Source: Bin5 sp022827195 (GTDB lineage Bacteria > Chloroflexota > Anaerolineae > Caldilineales > Caldilineaceae). From it: 64,000 nt of DNA. How positions within the stretch are numbered: position 1 is the first letter of the stretch; each line of letters opens with the position of its first letter. The stretch covers positions 3,906,001 to 3,970,000 of the forward strand of contig OZ242331.1 of the NCBI GenBank assembly GCA_965208275.1, in the 5' to 3' direction. The notes beneath the pieces are model-generated. The model was not told the origin of the DNA. It searched no databases and worked only from the letters and a program-made list of their open reading frames with translations. Shown here piece by piece: positions 39,892-48,532 of this stretch. Both the position numbers and the translations under genes were made by a program.

Positions 39892-40342
39892 TGATTTTTT
39901 CCTGTTGCTTTTTGCGCGAGGGCGGTCGAGGCGCTTGAGCAGCGTATGCCCGTTAACTGATCACCAGATTCTGGTGACATTTCTGTGGGCCGGTCAAGAA
40001 AACGTTTTCTGCAGGATGCCAGCGAACCATTCGCTCTCCATCTCGCCTGAACGGGTGCCGTCAATCACCTCCTTCATGTAAAACACAGACACCGCTGTTC
40101 GGACAAATGTCAGCGATTCGTGGCCGCTGGCCGCCTGCAGAGGCGCGCCGGACGAAGAAGGAGGGAAAGATGCCGGGCTCGGCCGTGACGCCGCCTTAGG
40201 AGACGATTAGAATTGAAGCAGGAAACGGTGCTGTTTGGGAAACAATATTCTGCGACTCGCAGTGCAGCCCTCACTCGCCCCTCAATTACAAGGCGTCGGA
40301 CCCAAATGATCGGAGCCGGTGCAAGAAAGACAGGAGCAATAG
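39892..40342. other. intergenic, no gene
   Basis: The 451-bp divergent gap between the sulfatase and the acetyltransferase holds no supported gene or RNA. It should contain both promoters. No convincing consensus pair was picked out. Confidence 0.4.
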
Positions 40343-40954
40343 ATGGAGCATAAAACGAGGAAACCCTTCGATCCCCAACCGGTCACCCTCACCGGCGACC
40401 TAGTCCGCCTCGAACCGCTAGACCCGCAACATGCCGCCGACCTCTACGCCGTGGGCGCCGAGGAACTGATCTGGCGCCACGCCGCCCGCCCCGCCCTCCG
40501 CAGCCTCCCCGACGCGCAGGAATGGATCAGCGACTGCCTCGCCGAAGTGGCAAGGGGCGCCGAGGTCAGATTCGCCGTCATCCACCAGCCGACCGGCAAG
40601 GCCGTCGGCTCGACCGCCTACATCGACATCGTGCGCCAGCACCGTACCCTGGAGATCGGTATGACCTGGTACGGGACCGCCTGGCAGCGCACCGGCGTCA
40701 ACACCGAGTGCAAATATCTCCTCATGCGCCACGCCTTCGAGAAGCTGCAGACCCGCCGCGTCGCCCTCAAGTCAGACAGCCGCAACCACCGCTCGCGGCG
40801 CGCCATTCTGCGTTTGGGCGCGGTCGAGGAGGGCACGCTGCGCAACCACCGCATCGCCCGCGACGGCGTTGACCGGCATACGGTCTATTACAGTGTCATC
40901 GACAGCGAGTGGCCCACTGTGAAAGAGCGGCTCGAGGGCCTGATGAGGAGGTGA
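40343..40954 (+). CDS. GNAT acetyltransferase, RimJ/RimL-like
   Basis: A 203-residue N-acetyltransferase. VTLTGDLVRLEPLDPQHA at the N-terminus, EIGMTWYGTAWQRTGVNTECKYLLMRHAFE (acetyl-CoA site region) and RVALKSDSRNHRSRRAILRLG (N-x-x-S-x-x-A-I-x-x-L-G) are the standard blocks of the ribosomal-protein-acetyltransferase-like branch. The ATG follows AGGAG at 6 nt. Acceptor is unknown. It stands alone on the plus strand. Confidence 0.9.
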   Translation: MEHKTRKPFDPQPVTLTGDLVRLEPLDPQHAADLYAVGAEELIWRHAARPALRSLPDAQEWISDCLAEVARGAEVRFAVIHQPTGKAVGSTAYIDIVRQHRTLEIGMTWYGTAWQRTGVNTECKYLLMRHAFEKLQTRRVALKSDSRNHRSRRAILRLGAVEEGTLRNHRIARDGVDRHTVYYSVIDSEWPTVKERLEGLMRR

Positions 40955-41002
40955 ATGGGGGTATGTTGTGGCGGAAAGTGCCATGAAGGAGACCGCTCTT
41001 GT

Positions 41003-41088
41003 GTTTCATCTATGCAATTCAAACAGTGTTGTGTTTCAAAAACAGCGTTTATTGCAGCTCAAACAGCTTTGAGTTGCACAGATGAAAC
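41003..41088. repeat. long imperfect hairpin, copy 1
   Basis: GTTTCATCTATGCAATTCAAA (first 20 of 21 nt, 41003-41023) pairs with 41068-41088 with two mismatches. The centre repeats TCAAACAG and AACAG units. A related hairpin lies at 41614-41700. The two flank the broken Phd gene. Confidence 0.7.
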
Positions 41089-41125
41089 TCAAAAGGCTCT
41101 CCGCCGTTCAGCAATTTTGCGTAAC

Positions 41126-41419
41126 TCAGGGAACGCCAGGTTTGAGGAAAGGGACTTCACGTTCAGGGTCGTCGCGGCTGGAGAGTTCAAGGGCGATACC
41201 GCGTGGCATATTTTCAACCAGCCATTGACCAAGTGGAATGCGCGGCCGTTGAACACGGGGGAGAGTTTCAACATTCCAAGATTCGCCAGAAACAGTGAAG
41301 AACTACCTCCGCTCTCCTATGCGCTGGGGCCCCTCCTCTTCGGCAAGCCGCAGGATGTCGGAAAGACGCGCCTGCGCCTCTTCCACGGTCCAGGTACGGC
41401 CGGTCTCTGATTGTTCCAT
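41126..41419 (-). pseudogene. Phd/YefM-type antitoxin interrupted by an amber stop
   Basis: From the ATG at 41419 (GGAGG 9 nt upstream) the frame reads TWTVEEAQARLSDILRLAEE, the typical antitoxin N-terminus, then hits TAG at 41303-41305 after RIGERR. Beyond the stop it continues FFTVSGESW and ends with PLGQWLVENMPRGIALEL...DDPEREVPF, a conserved C-terminal block of this antitoxin branch. Only one substitution separates it from an intact 97-residue gene. No toxin gene is recognisable next to it. Confidence 0.75.
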
Positions 41420-41613
41420 TGTGAAACCCTCCAACTGGCTCTTCGCGAGGCCATCATAAACGATGCCTGCAACCGGCTCCGTTTGGTCTGGATGTACAGC
41501 TGTGGGCCGGCGCGGTCTGCAAGCCGGGGGAGCAGGGCAGAGTGAGCAACTCGAAGACTGCTTCTGTGAGGGTGGTCTCTGTAGAGGGGACCACTATAAG
41601 AGTCCTTTCTTGT

Positions 41614-41700
41614 CGCTCATCTGTGTACATCAAACGGCGTTGTTGTTAACGAAAGGGCACATCATGAACGACAAACCAGTCTGTTGTCAATAGATGAACG
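41614..41700. repeat. long imperfect hairpin, copy 2
   Basis: The 34-nt arms 41614-41647 and 41667-41700 are inverted copies matching at about 25 positions, starting CGCTCATCTGTGTACATCAAAC. The arm resembles that of copy 1 (TCATCT-TG--CA-TCAAAC). Confidence 0.6.
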
Positions 41701-41865
41701 TCAAAGTTCGCCTAGAAGGCCGGCATCAGAAGCGGCGCCTATTCGAGAAGGAATTCGGAGTGGAAACCGGCAATGCCCGCCGCTCGTACTCTGTTCATGC
41801 CCTGCTGTGCTAGAATGGTCTGGGCCGCGTAACAGGTTCATTTCCGAAATCGGCGAGGAAACGGC

Positions 41866-43620
41866 GTGCAGCAGGTACTCACCGCAGAACAGGGCCGAAT
41901 TCTACAGGACGAACGCCGCCTGCTCGCCGACCTGCAGGTCGCCCTCACGCGCCTCGACGCGCCCGACGCCGACCTCGCCCTCATCCGCAACGCCCTCGCC
42001 CAGCTGGAGGAGCTCTTCCTCGTCGTCGTCGTCGGCGAGTTCAACGCCGGCAAAAGCGCCGTCATCAACGCCCTCCTCGGCAGCGACTACCTGCCCGAAG
42101 GCGTCGTGCCCACTACCAGCGAACTGGTCCTCATCCGACACAGCGACGCGGTCGCGCACCCGGGCGCGGACGGCGGCATGGCCGTGCGCGGCCTGCCCGT
42201 GCCCTGGCTGCAGGAGGTCAACCTCGTCGATACCCCGGGCACCAACGCGGTCATCCGCCAGCACCAGGAGCTGACCGAACACTTCGTGCCCCGCAGCGAC
42301 CTCGTCCTCTTCGTCACCAGCGCCGACCGCCCCTTCAGCGAATCGGAACGCGCCTTTCTGCAACAGATCCGCGACTGGGGCAAGAAGGTCGTTATCGTGG
42401 TCAACAAGATCGAACTGCTGGCCGCCGAGACCGAGCAGCAGCAGGTGCTCGACTTTGTGCAGCAGAACGCGCACGAGCTGCTCGGTGTCGCCCCGGCCAC
42501 CTTCGCCGTTAGCGCCCGCCTCGCGCTCGAAGCCAAAAGGACCGAGCAAAACGGGCCCGGCGCTGAAGATTGGCAGCGCAGCCGCTTCGGCGCGCTCGAA
42601 CAGTACATCCTCGACTTCCTCGACGCCGGCGAACGCGTCCGGCTGCAGCTCTCCAACCCGATCGGCATCGCCGCCGCCCTCATCGCCGGCTACCAAGATG
42701 TCATCACGCAACGCCAGGACCTGCTCAAAGGCGACTTCCAGGCGCTCGACGCGATCGACGAGCAGCTGAACGCCTACCAGAACGACATGCGCCGCGACTT
42801 CCGCTACCAGAGCGACCGCGTCGACAACGTCCTCCACGAGATGGCCGAGCGCGGCGACCGCTTCTTCGACGAGAACCTGCGCATCACCCGCGTCGTCGAG
42901 CTGGTGAACAGCGAACGGCTGCGCGGCGAGTTCGAGCGCCGCGTCCTCGCCGACACCAGCCGCGCCATCGAACGCCATGTCAACGAGTTGATCGACTGGC
43001 TCATCGACCGCGACTACCGCCAGTGGCAGGCGGTGATGGAGTTCATCGAGCGCCGCTCCCTCCAGCACACCGACCAGATGATCGGCCGCGTGCGCGGCGA
43101 GTTCGATTTCAACCGCCAGAATCTGCTCAAAAGCATCGGACGCAGCGCACAGGAGGTTGTCGACTCCTACGACCGCGAGGCCGAGGCCCTCAAACTGGCG
43201 CAGGAAGTGCAGCGCGCCATCATCCAGACCGCCGCGGTCGAGGCCGGCGCCATCGGCCTCGGCGCGATCCTTGTCGTCATCCTCAACACCACCTTCCTCG
43301 ACGTGACCGGCATCCTCGGCGCCAGCGCGCTCGCCGCGCTCGGCCTCTACGTCCTCCCCTACCGGCGCCAGAAGGTCAAGGCGCAGCTGCGTACGCGCAT
43401 CGGCGACCTGCGCCGGCGGCTCGACGCCGCCATCACGCAGCAGTTCGAGTCCGAGTTGTCCGCCAGCGTTCAGCGCATCCGCGAAGCGATCGCGCCCTAC
43501 ACCCGATTCGTGCGCGTCGAGCGCGAAAAGCTGGAGACGCTCGCCGCCGAACTGAAGAGCGCCGAAAACGAATGCCAGGAGCTGCGCCGCAGCGTCGAGG
43601 CGCTCGCCCCCAGCCAGTAG
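41866..43620 (+). CDS. dynamin-like GTPase
   Basis: A 584-residue bacterial dynamin-family protein. G1 is GEFNAGKS (57-64), G2 includes PTTSE (82-86), G3 is DTPG (122-125) and G4 is NKIE (180-183, Glu in place of the usual Asp). A helical stalk follows and a hydrophobic hairpin (IGLGAILVVILNTTFLDVTGILGASALAALGLYVL) near residues 465-505 should insert into membrane, then a coiled C-terminus. Members remodel or protect membranes. The start is GTG with GAGGAA upstream. The acetyltransferase gene follows after 18 bp. Confidence 0.9.
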   Translation: MQQVLTAEQGRILQDERRLLADLQVALTRLDAPDADLALIRNALAQLEELFLVVVVGEFNAGKSAVINALLGSDYLPEGVVPTTSELVLIRHSDAVAHPGADGGMAVRGLPVPWLQEVNLVDTPGTNAVIRQHQELTEHFVPRSDLVLFVTSADRPFSESERAFLQQIRDWGKKVVIVVNKIELLAAETEQQQVLDFVQQNAHELLGVAPATFAVSARLALEAKRTEQNGPGAEDWQRSRFGALEQYILDFLDAGERVRLQLSNPIGIAAALIAGYQDVITQRQDLLKGDFQALDAIDEQLNAYQNDMRRDFRYQSDRVDNVLHEMAERGDRFFDENLRITRVVELVNSERLRGEFERRVLADTSRAIERHVNELIDWLIDRDYRQWQAVMEFIERRSLQHTDQMIGRVRGEFDFNRQNLLKSIGRSAQEVVDSYDREAEALKLAQEVQRAIIQTAAVEAGAIGLGAILVVILNTTFLDVTGILGASALAALGLYVLPYRRQKVKAQLRTRIGDLRRRLDAAITQQFESELSASVQRIREAIAPYTRFVRVEREKLETLAAELKSAENECQELRRSVEALAPSQ

Positions 43621-43638
43621 CCGCTGCCCCCCGCCGCC

Positions 43639-44175
43639 ATGACGCACTCGATCTCCCTCCTGCCCCTCGACGCGACGCTGCACGCCGACGCGCTGCAGCG
43701 GGTCTACGAACTCTCTCCCGCCTACTGGGCGATGTATCACCTGGCGCAGGCGCCGGCCGGGCAGGCCGCACGCGACCTGGCCGCCATCGCAGACGAACCG
43801 GGTCGCATCGGCCTCGGCATTGCAGCAGCCAACGAGCCCGGCAACGCCGACGCCGGCGCCCAGCTGGTCGGCATGATCGACCTCCGCCTCCACTGGCCCG
43901 ACCCCGACATGGCCTACATCGGCATCCTACTGGTGGCGGAGCCGTTCCAGCGGCAGCGCGTCGGCAGCGATGCCTGGGCCCTGCTCGAACCCTGGCTGGC
44001 CGGAGACGCCGGCCAGCGCGCCGTGAAACTGGGCGTCGAGCAGTTCAACCCGGGCGCGCTCAAGTTTTTCCAGTCGCTCGGCTTTTCCCTGACCGGAGAG
44101 GCGCAGCGCATCCGCTCGGGCAAGCGCCTGGTGCGTCTGTTGGCAATGGAGAAGGAGCTCAAAAGCGAAGACTAG
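43639..44175 (+). CDS. GNAT acetyltransferase
   Basis: A 178-residue N-acetyltransferase. The acetyl-CoA-binding part reads AYIGILLVAEPFQRQRVGSDAWALLEPWL (Q-R-x-x-G/V-S variant), and VEQFNPGALKFFQSLGFSLTGE is the C-terminal block. It lies 18 bp after the dynamin-like GTPase gene and is probably co-transcribed with it. Acceptor unknown. Confidence 0.88.
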   Translation: MTHSISLLPLDATLHADALQRVYELSPAYWAMYHLAQAPAGQAARDLAAIADEPGRIGLGIAAANEPGNADAGAQLVGMIDLRLHWPDPDMAYIGILLVAEPFQRQRVGSDAWALLEPWLAGDAGQRAVKLGVEQFNPGALKFFQSLGFSLTGEAQRIRSGKRLVRLLAMEKELKSED

Positions 44176-44207
44176 CGCGGCAACCGGTTGCCGGCTCAAT
44201 GCATCTC

Positions 44208-44651
44208 TCAGATCAGGAGCAGCAGGAGACCGACCAGCCCGATCAGCCCTGTGATGTGCTCCATCTGCAGAATGAACCAGAGCGCCAGGCCGTGCGCCGC
44301 GATGCGCGCAGCCCATACGCCCCAACCTTGCGGTACAGCAGCCAGCGCCGAGACCAGCAGGACCAGCAGATAGGGGACCAGCGCCTCCCACGCCGCGCCG
44401 CCGCGCAGCAACGCCCAGCCCGCCCATGCCAGCGAGAGCGCCCGCAGCCCCAGCGCCGCGGCCCCGAGGGGATAGGCCGCGGCCAGGTGCGCCAACCACG
44501 TCCACCCCGCCAGGTAGGGCGCGCCGATCAGCGAGCAGGCGGCGACCGCGATTAGCCACTCAACTGTCCCTGCAAGCAGCGGCGCAACCGACACCTGGCA
44601 GACCAGACCCCAGCCGCGGTCCTGCGGCAAGAGCGTCCTATGAGTAGCCAC
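44208..44651 (-). CDS. hypothetical membrane protein, about 147 aa
   Basis: Not recognised. After a short N-terminus (VATHRTLLPQDRGWGLV) the product has four hydrophobic segments and ends MEHITGLIGLVGLLLLLI. The GTG start proposed overlaps the end of the preceding membrane gene by 14 bp, which implies translational coupling; the longest frame would overlap it by 101 bp. It is the second gene of a two-gene membrane operon behind the promoter at 45329-45357. Confidence 0.65.
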   Translation of the reverse strand: MATHRTLLPQDRGWGLVCQVSVAPLLAGTVEWLIAVAACSLIGAPYLAGWTWLAHLAAAYPLGAAALGLRALSLAWAGWALLRGGAAWEALVPYLLVLLVSALAAVPQGWGVWAARIAAHGLALWFILQMEHITGLIGLVGLLLLLI

Positions 44652-45246
44652 GGATCTGGTCCAGCGCCTCGTCGCCCAGCGATTTGGCCGCGCTCGCCAT
44701 GTAGGCCAGCTGCTCCGATACCAGCGACGAAAAAGCAAAGAAGAGATTGAAGGCGCGCAGCGGCGTCGTCACGTAGAAGCTGGCGTCGGTCGCCATGTCG
44801 AATATCTGTGACGGCCAGTAAAGCGCGATCAGAAACGACATGCCCGACCACTCCTTGGCCAGCTTGCCGTACTCGATCGTAAATACCGAGCCGTGCTTGG
44901 CGCCGTTGAACTTCAGACTGGTGCGGCTGACGATCGATCCGAACAGCCAGATGTAGAAGCCCACGCCCGCCATGTAGGGGTTCGTCTTGGCGCGGTAGGC
45001 CATCCCGCTCGACACCATCTGGATGCCGGTCGTCAGCATCCAGATCAGCAGCGTCATCATCACGCCCCAGTTCGAGACCGGGTTGCCGAACACATAGAAA
45101 AGCGTGTCGCCCCGGATCCTACCCTGCACCCATCCCATGCTCCCCAGCAGGTCGGCTACGAACATCGCCGCCACCAGCGCCAGGATCGGCCTGGACGAAA
45201 GCAGCGCCACGCGTCCAATCGAGGTTTTGGCAATATCGTTTTTCAC
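44638..45246 (-). CDS. hypothetical membrane protein, 202 aa, SOS-type promoter
   Basis: Not recognised. The GTG start (VKNDIAKTSIGR) lies 8 nt after AAGGAG. The product has about four to five membrane segments (for example PILALVAAMFVADLLGSMGW and NWGVMMTLLIWMLTTGIQMV) and polar loops rich in Ser/Lys. Its promoter is near consensus and contains a LexA-like box in the spacer, so it may be damage-inducible. It precedes a second membrane gene. Both are convergent with the dynamin-GTPase/acetyltransferase pair. Confidence 0.7.
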   Translation of the reverse strand: MKNDIAKTSIGRVALLSSRPILALVAAMFVADLLGSMGWVQGRIRGDTLFYVFGNPVSNWGVMMTLLIWMLTTGIQMVSSGMAYRAKTNPYMAGVGFYIWLFGSIVSRTSLKFNGAKHGSVFTIEYGKLAKEWSGMSFLIALYWPSQIFDMATDASFYVTTPLRAFNLFFAFSSLVSEQLAYMASAAKSLGDEALDQIRGYS

Positions 45247-45328
45247 GGCTCGCTCCTTACTTGAAATAAGTCCCTTTCCCTCGCAATCCAGACCGTCTTC
45301 CGCCATTCCGCGAGGTAATGTTCTGGAG

Positions 45329-45357
45329 ATATTAGCACATTTGTTCTAGATTGTCAA
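45329..45357 (-). promoter_or_regulatory. strong promoter with LexA-like box in the spacer
   Basis: On the minus strand, TTGACA (45352-45357), a 17-bp spacer and TAATAT (45329-45334). The spacer ends in GAACAAATGTGC (45335-45346), one base from the perfect uvrA box GAACAAATGTTC, and abuts the -10 just as in the recA promoter. Confidence 0.7.
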
Positions 45358-45486
45358 GGGAGGAATAAGTGATCAGGGCAAATCTGATGAAACAGGACGA
45401 AATGCCCCAACGTAGCATCAAATCAGGCTCCTGAAGAGAGAGTTACTTCCAGAAGAGCGTAGTTCCTCATTCATCTTTCGGGATGG

Positions 45487-45533
45487 TATACTCCCTCGCA
45501 CTATTAACACTTAGGCACCTAAACGTTAATAGT
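45487..45533 (+). promoter_or_regulatory. promoter -10 and palindromic operator of the fic gene
   Basis: TATACT (45487-45492) is followed by a 34-bp inverted repeat at 45500-45533 with 16-nt arms (ACTATTAACACTTAGG and its inverted partner, two mismatches). A third half-site GTTAATAG is at 45555-45562. The palindrome covers the expected transcription start. Confidence 0.65.
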
Positions 45534-45576
45534 GAAATCCTTTATGCAAATGACGTTAATAGGGAGTTTGACCATC

Positions 45577-46740
45577 ATGCGGCGCGGCGAAGTCGGCAGC
45601 TATGAAGTTACGATCACCGGAGACGAGCAAGTACGCGCCTTTGTCCCGCTGCCGCTGCCACCTCAGCCTCCATTGGATCTCAGCGGATCGTTGCAGCAGA
45701 TGCTTGAGGCGGCGCTGCTGGCCCTGGGTCGGCTCGACGGAGTCACAACCCTTCTGCCGGACCAGACTCTCTTTCTCTATACCTATGTCCGCAAGGAAGC
45801 CGTGCTCTCTTCCCAGATAGAGGGTACGCAGTCGTCGCTGTCCGACCTCCTGCTCTTTGAGTTGGAAGAAGCCCCTGGCGTCCCACTCAATGATGTAGTG
45901 GAAGTCTCAAACTACGTAGCCGCGCTTGAGCACGGCCTGCACCGCCTGAAGGAAGGTTTCCCGCTGTCCAACCGCCTGCTGCGCGAGATCCACTGCGTGC
46001 TCTTGTCGCGGGGGCGAGGAAGCGACAAAACACCCGGCGAGTTCCGACGCTCACAGAACTGGATTGGCGGCTCGCGCCCTGGGAACGCCGCCTTCGTGCC
46101 GCCTCCCCATAGTGCGGTACCCGACTGCATGGCTGAATTGGAACGATTCCTCCACACCAGAGACGATGGGCTGCCGTTGCTATTGCGCGCTGGCCTTGCC
46201 CACGTACAGTTCGAGACCATCCATCCCTTCCTTGACGGCAATGGGCGTGTCGGCAGACTTCTGGTGACTCTGTTGCTGTGCCATGCCGGTGCGCTGCGGG
46301 AACCGCTACTTTACTTGAGCCTATTTCTGAATCAGCACAGGGAGAGATACTACGACCTGCTCAACTATGTTCACCGAACGGGTGACTGGGAGGAGTGGCT
46401 TGCCTTTTTCCTTGAAGGCGTGCAGGTGACGGCAACGGGCGCTGTCGATGCTGCCCGGCAGATCGGCCAAATGTTCCAGGAAAACCACGAGCGCATCGAA
46501 AAGACTGGACGCCGAGCCGGCTCGGCTGTGCGCGTGCATGAGGCGCTCAAGGCGCGGCCGATCTTGCCCTTGTCCGAGGTTTGTAAGCGTACAACGCTTG
46601 CCTTCCCTACTGCCACCAGGGCTATGGAGTTGCTTGTCGAAAAGGGGATTGCACGTGAGATCACTGGAAAACGGCGCGATCGGCTGTTCGTGTACGACAA
46701 GTATCTTGCCATCCTTGATGAGGGAACGGAGGCGGTGTAG
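45577..46740 (+). CDS. Fic family protein with C-terminal winged helix
   Basis: A 387-residue Fic protein, probably an AMP-transferase. The core motif HPFLDGNGRVGR is at 216-227, and an N-terminal inhibitory motif S/T-x3-E-G is present as SSQIEG at 78-83, so this is a class II (self-inhibited) type. The C-terminal 90 residues look like a winged-helix DNA-binding unit (LPLSEVCKRTTLAFPTATRAMELLVEKGIA), which could bind the palindrome upstream. The ATG chosen follows AGGGAG; the frame extends 15 codons further. Confidence 0.9.
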   Translation: MRRGEVGSYEVTITGDEQVRAFVPLPLPPQPPLDLSGSLQQMLEAALLALGRLDGVTTLLPDQTLFLYTYVRKEAVLSSQIEGTQSSLSDLLLFELEEAPGVPLNDVVEVSNYVAALEHGLHRLKEGFPLSNRLLREIHCVLLSRGRGSDKTPGEFRRSQNWIGGSRPGNAAFVPPPHSAVPDCMAELERFLHTRDDGLPLLLRAGLAHVQFETIHPFLDGNGRVGRLLVTLLLCHAGALREPLLYLSLFLNQHRERYYDLLNYVHRTGDWEEWLAFFLEGVQVTATGAVDAARQIGQMFQENHERIEKTGRRAGSAVRVHEALKARPILPLSEVCKRTTLAFPTATRAMELLVEKGIAREITGKRRDRLFVYDKYLAILDEGTEAV

Positions 46741-47069
46741 CGCCCGGCTCGGGCTGGGTTGGCGACGGACCCGTCCATCGGCTTACCAAAGGCGACAGAT
46801 GGGTCCAAATTAAGACCTGACAGCCTTTTGCGGATGTCGGTGTTTCGGCACAAGTCCCACGTCGGCCTACTCCCCCTCTCCCGCACACCTAATCAATTGA
46901 CACCTCCCCCAACCCATGTTATCTTCTCCCGCAGCGCCGAATCCCATTTCGCGCAGACCTCCTGAATCGCCCGCAGTCGCAACCGGCCGCGCGGCCCAAC
47001 TTCAACAATAATCTGCCAGAGATATTCCGTTCTGTCTTTCCACATCACCATCACAAGGAGCGACGCAAC
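46741..47069. other. intergenic region with a promoter
   Basis: No gene is supported in this 329-bp gap. It contains the promoter at 46897-46925 for the solute-binding gene and a leader of about 138 nt in which no riboswitch was recognised. Confidence 0.5.
46897..46925 (+). promoter_or_regulatory. promoter of the sugar ABC transporter genes
   Basis: TTGACA (46897-46902) and TATCTT (46920-46925) are separated by 17 bp. Confidence 0.55.
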
Positions 47070-48452
47070 ATGACACAACGCGCAATCAGCCGGCGTGACT
47101 TCCTGCACCTGGCAACCGCAACCTCGGCCGGCGCACTCATCGCCGCCTGCGCCCCGCCCGCCGGCCAGACCGGCTCCGGCGGAGACGCCGGCTCCGCAAT
47201 GGAAGAGGTCACCATCGAATTCTGGGTCAACCAGCCCATGGCCCGCTCCGAAGGCCTCTGGGATACGCTGATGGCCGAGTACGAAGAGCTCAACCCCGGC
47301 GTCACCGTCAACTCGCTCATCATCCCCCACCGCGACTACGAGCCTAAGGTCCTCACAGGCCTTGCCGGCGGCACCGTCGGCGACCTGCTCGACGTCCATC
47401 CCATGCACAACGCCACCATGGCCATGCGCGGCGCGCTCATGCCGCTCGACGACCTGATGGGTACCCTCGGCGTCAGCGAAGACGAGATGACCAAGGCCTG
47501 GGACTACAACGTCTGGCGCGGAAAACGCTGGGCCATTCCCCGCTCCGACAACCCGACCATCATGCTCTACAACCGCCGCATGGTCGAAGAGGCCGGCATG
47601 GACGATCCCGCCGAACTCTGGGCAGCGGGCAAATGGGACATCGAAGCCTTCGATAACACCATGGACGCCGTCAGCGGCGGCGAAGGCGAAGACCGCGTCT
47701 ACGGCTGCGCCCTGCCCGGCGGCGGCACCATCCGCATGCAGTGCGTCTGGATCTGGGGCAACGACGCCACCGTCTGGAACGCCGACGAGACCGCATCCGC
47801 CTTCAACAGCCCCAAAGCCATCGAGGCCTGGGAATACATGACCGGATCGATCGCCCGCGGCTGGGCCCCCACACCCGCCGAAATCAACATCCCCGGCGGT
47901 TGGGTCGCCATGATGGGCCAGCGCCGCCTCTGCATGCAGTGGCCCGGCGCCCAGTTCGTCCTCGGCGGACAGGCACAGTTCATCCCCGAAGACGTGATGG
48001 CCGAAATGCACCTCGTGCCGCTCAACACGCTCTGGAACGGCAACCGCGAAGTGCGCAACGCCACCAACTCCCACGGCATCTACCTCCAGACCGACCACAT
48101 CGACGAGTCCTGGGCCATGTGCCAGTATCTCATCTCGGACGATGCCCAGTTCCGCATCATCCGCGAACGCTGGACCTCGCCCATGGTCAAGCGCCACGCC
48201 GAGAGCGACGCCTGGCTCGGCAGCCTCGACCCCAATCTGGAAACGGCCGAGATGTGGGAAGACTCCTTTAACAACATCCGCGCCTTCTCCCATCTGCCCC
48301 GGCAGCAGGAGATGGACAACCTGATCCAGGCCGCCAAGGACCGCGTCATCCTCGGCGAAGCCACCGCCCAGGAGGCGATGGACGATGTTGCCGCCGAGGT
48401 CGACGGCATCATCGCCGAAGTGGAAGTCGAGGTCCAGGAAGCAGGACTGTAG
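47070..48452 (+). CDS. sugar ABC transporter solute-binding lipoprotein (family 1)
   Basis: A 460-residue extracytoplasmic sugar-binding protein (SBP_bac_1). The twin-arginine signal SRRDFL, a hydrophobic stretch and lipobox IAAC precede a Gly/Ser linker. The mature part starts EEVTIEFWVNQPMARSEGLW and has LYNRRMVEEAGMDDPAELW, a usual block in the family. It is the first gene of the transporter and is separated from the permease genes by a strong hairpin. Confidence 0.92.
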   Translation: MTQRAISRRDFLHLATATSAGALIAACAPPAGQTGSGGDAGSAMEEVTIEFWVNQPMARSEGLWDTLMAEYEELNPGVTVNSLIIPHRDYEPKVLTGLAGGTVGDLLDVHPMHNATMAMRGALMPLDDLMGTLGVSEDEMTKAWDYNVWRGKRWAIPRSDNPTIMLYNRRMVEEAGMDDPAELWAAGKWDIEAFDNTMDAVSGGEGEDRVYGCALPGGGTIRMQCVWIWGNDATVWNADETASAFNSPKAIEAWEYMTGSIARGWAPTPAEINIPGGWVAMMGQRRLCMQWPGAQFVLGGQAQFIPEDVMAEMHLVPLNTLWNGNREVRNATNSHGIYLQTDHIDESWAMCQYLISDDAQFRIIRERWTSPMVKRHAESDAWLGSLDPNLETAEMWEDSFNNIRAFSHLPRQQEMDNLIQAAKDRVILGEATAQEAMDDVAAEVDGIIAEVEVEVQEAGL

Positions 48453-48471
48453 TTCGTACCAGGAGATAGCG

Positions 48472-48506
48472 AAAGAGGAGAGAGCCGTGATTGCTCTCTC
48501 CTCTTT
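48472..48506 (+). terminator. hairpin between solute-binding and permease genes
   Basis: A perfect 14-bp stem (AAAGAGGAGAGAGC, 48472-48485, with 48493-48506) and a 7-nt loop, followed by TTTTC. It probably causes partial termination or stabilises the upstream mRNA, so that binding protein is made in excess over permease. Confidence 0.7.
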
Positions 48507-48532
48507 TCCCCTCCTCGACCGGGGAGCATCCC

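Noticed and set aside
40955..41410. Plus-strand frame of 151 codons.
   Set aside because: It runs across a hairpin repeat and antisense to the recognisable Phd remnant, and its product resembles nothing.
41902..43893. Long minus-strand frame of 663 codons.
   Set aside because: It is antisense to the dynamin-like GTPase gene and has the Val/Ala/Gly-Glu/Asp-rich composition typical of the complement of a GC-rich gene.
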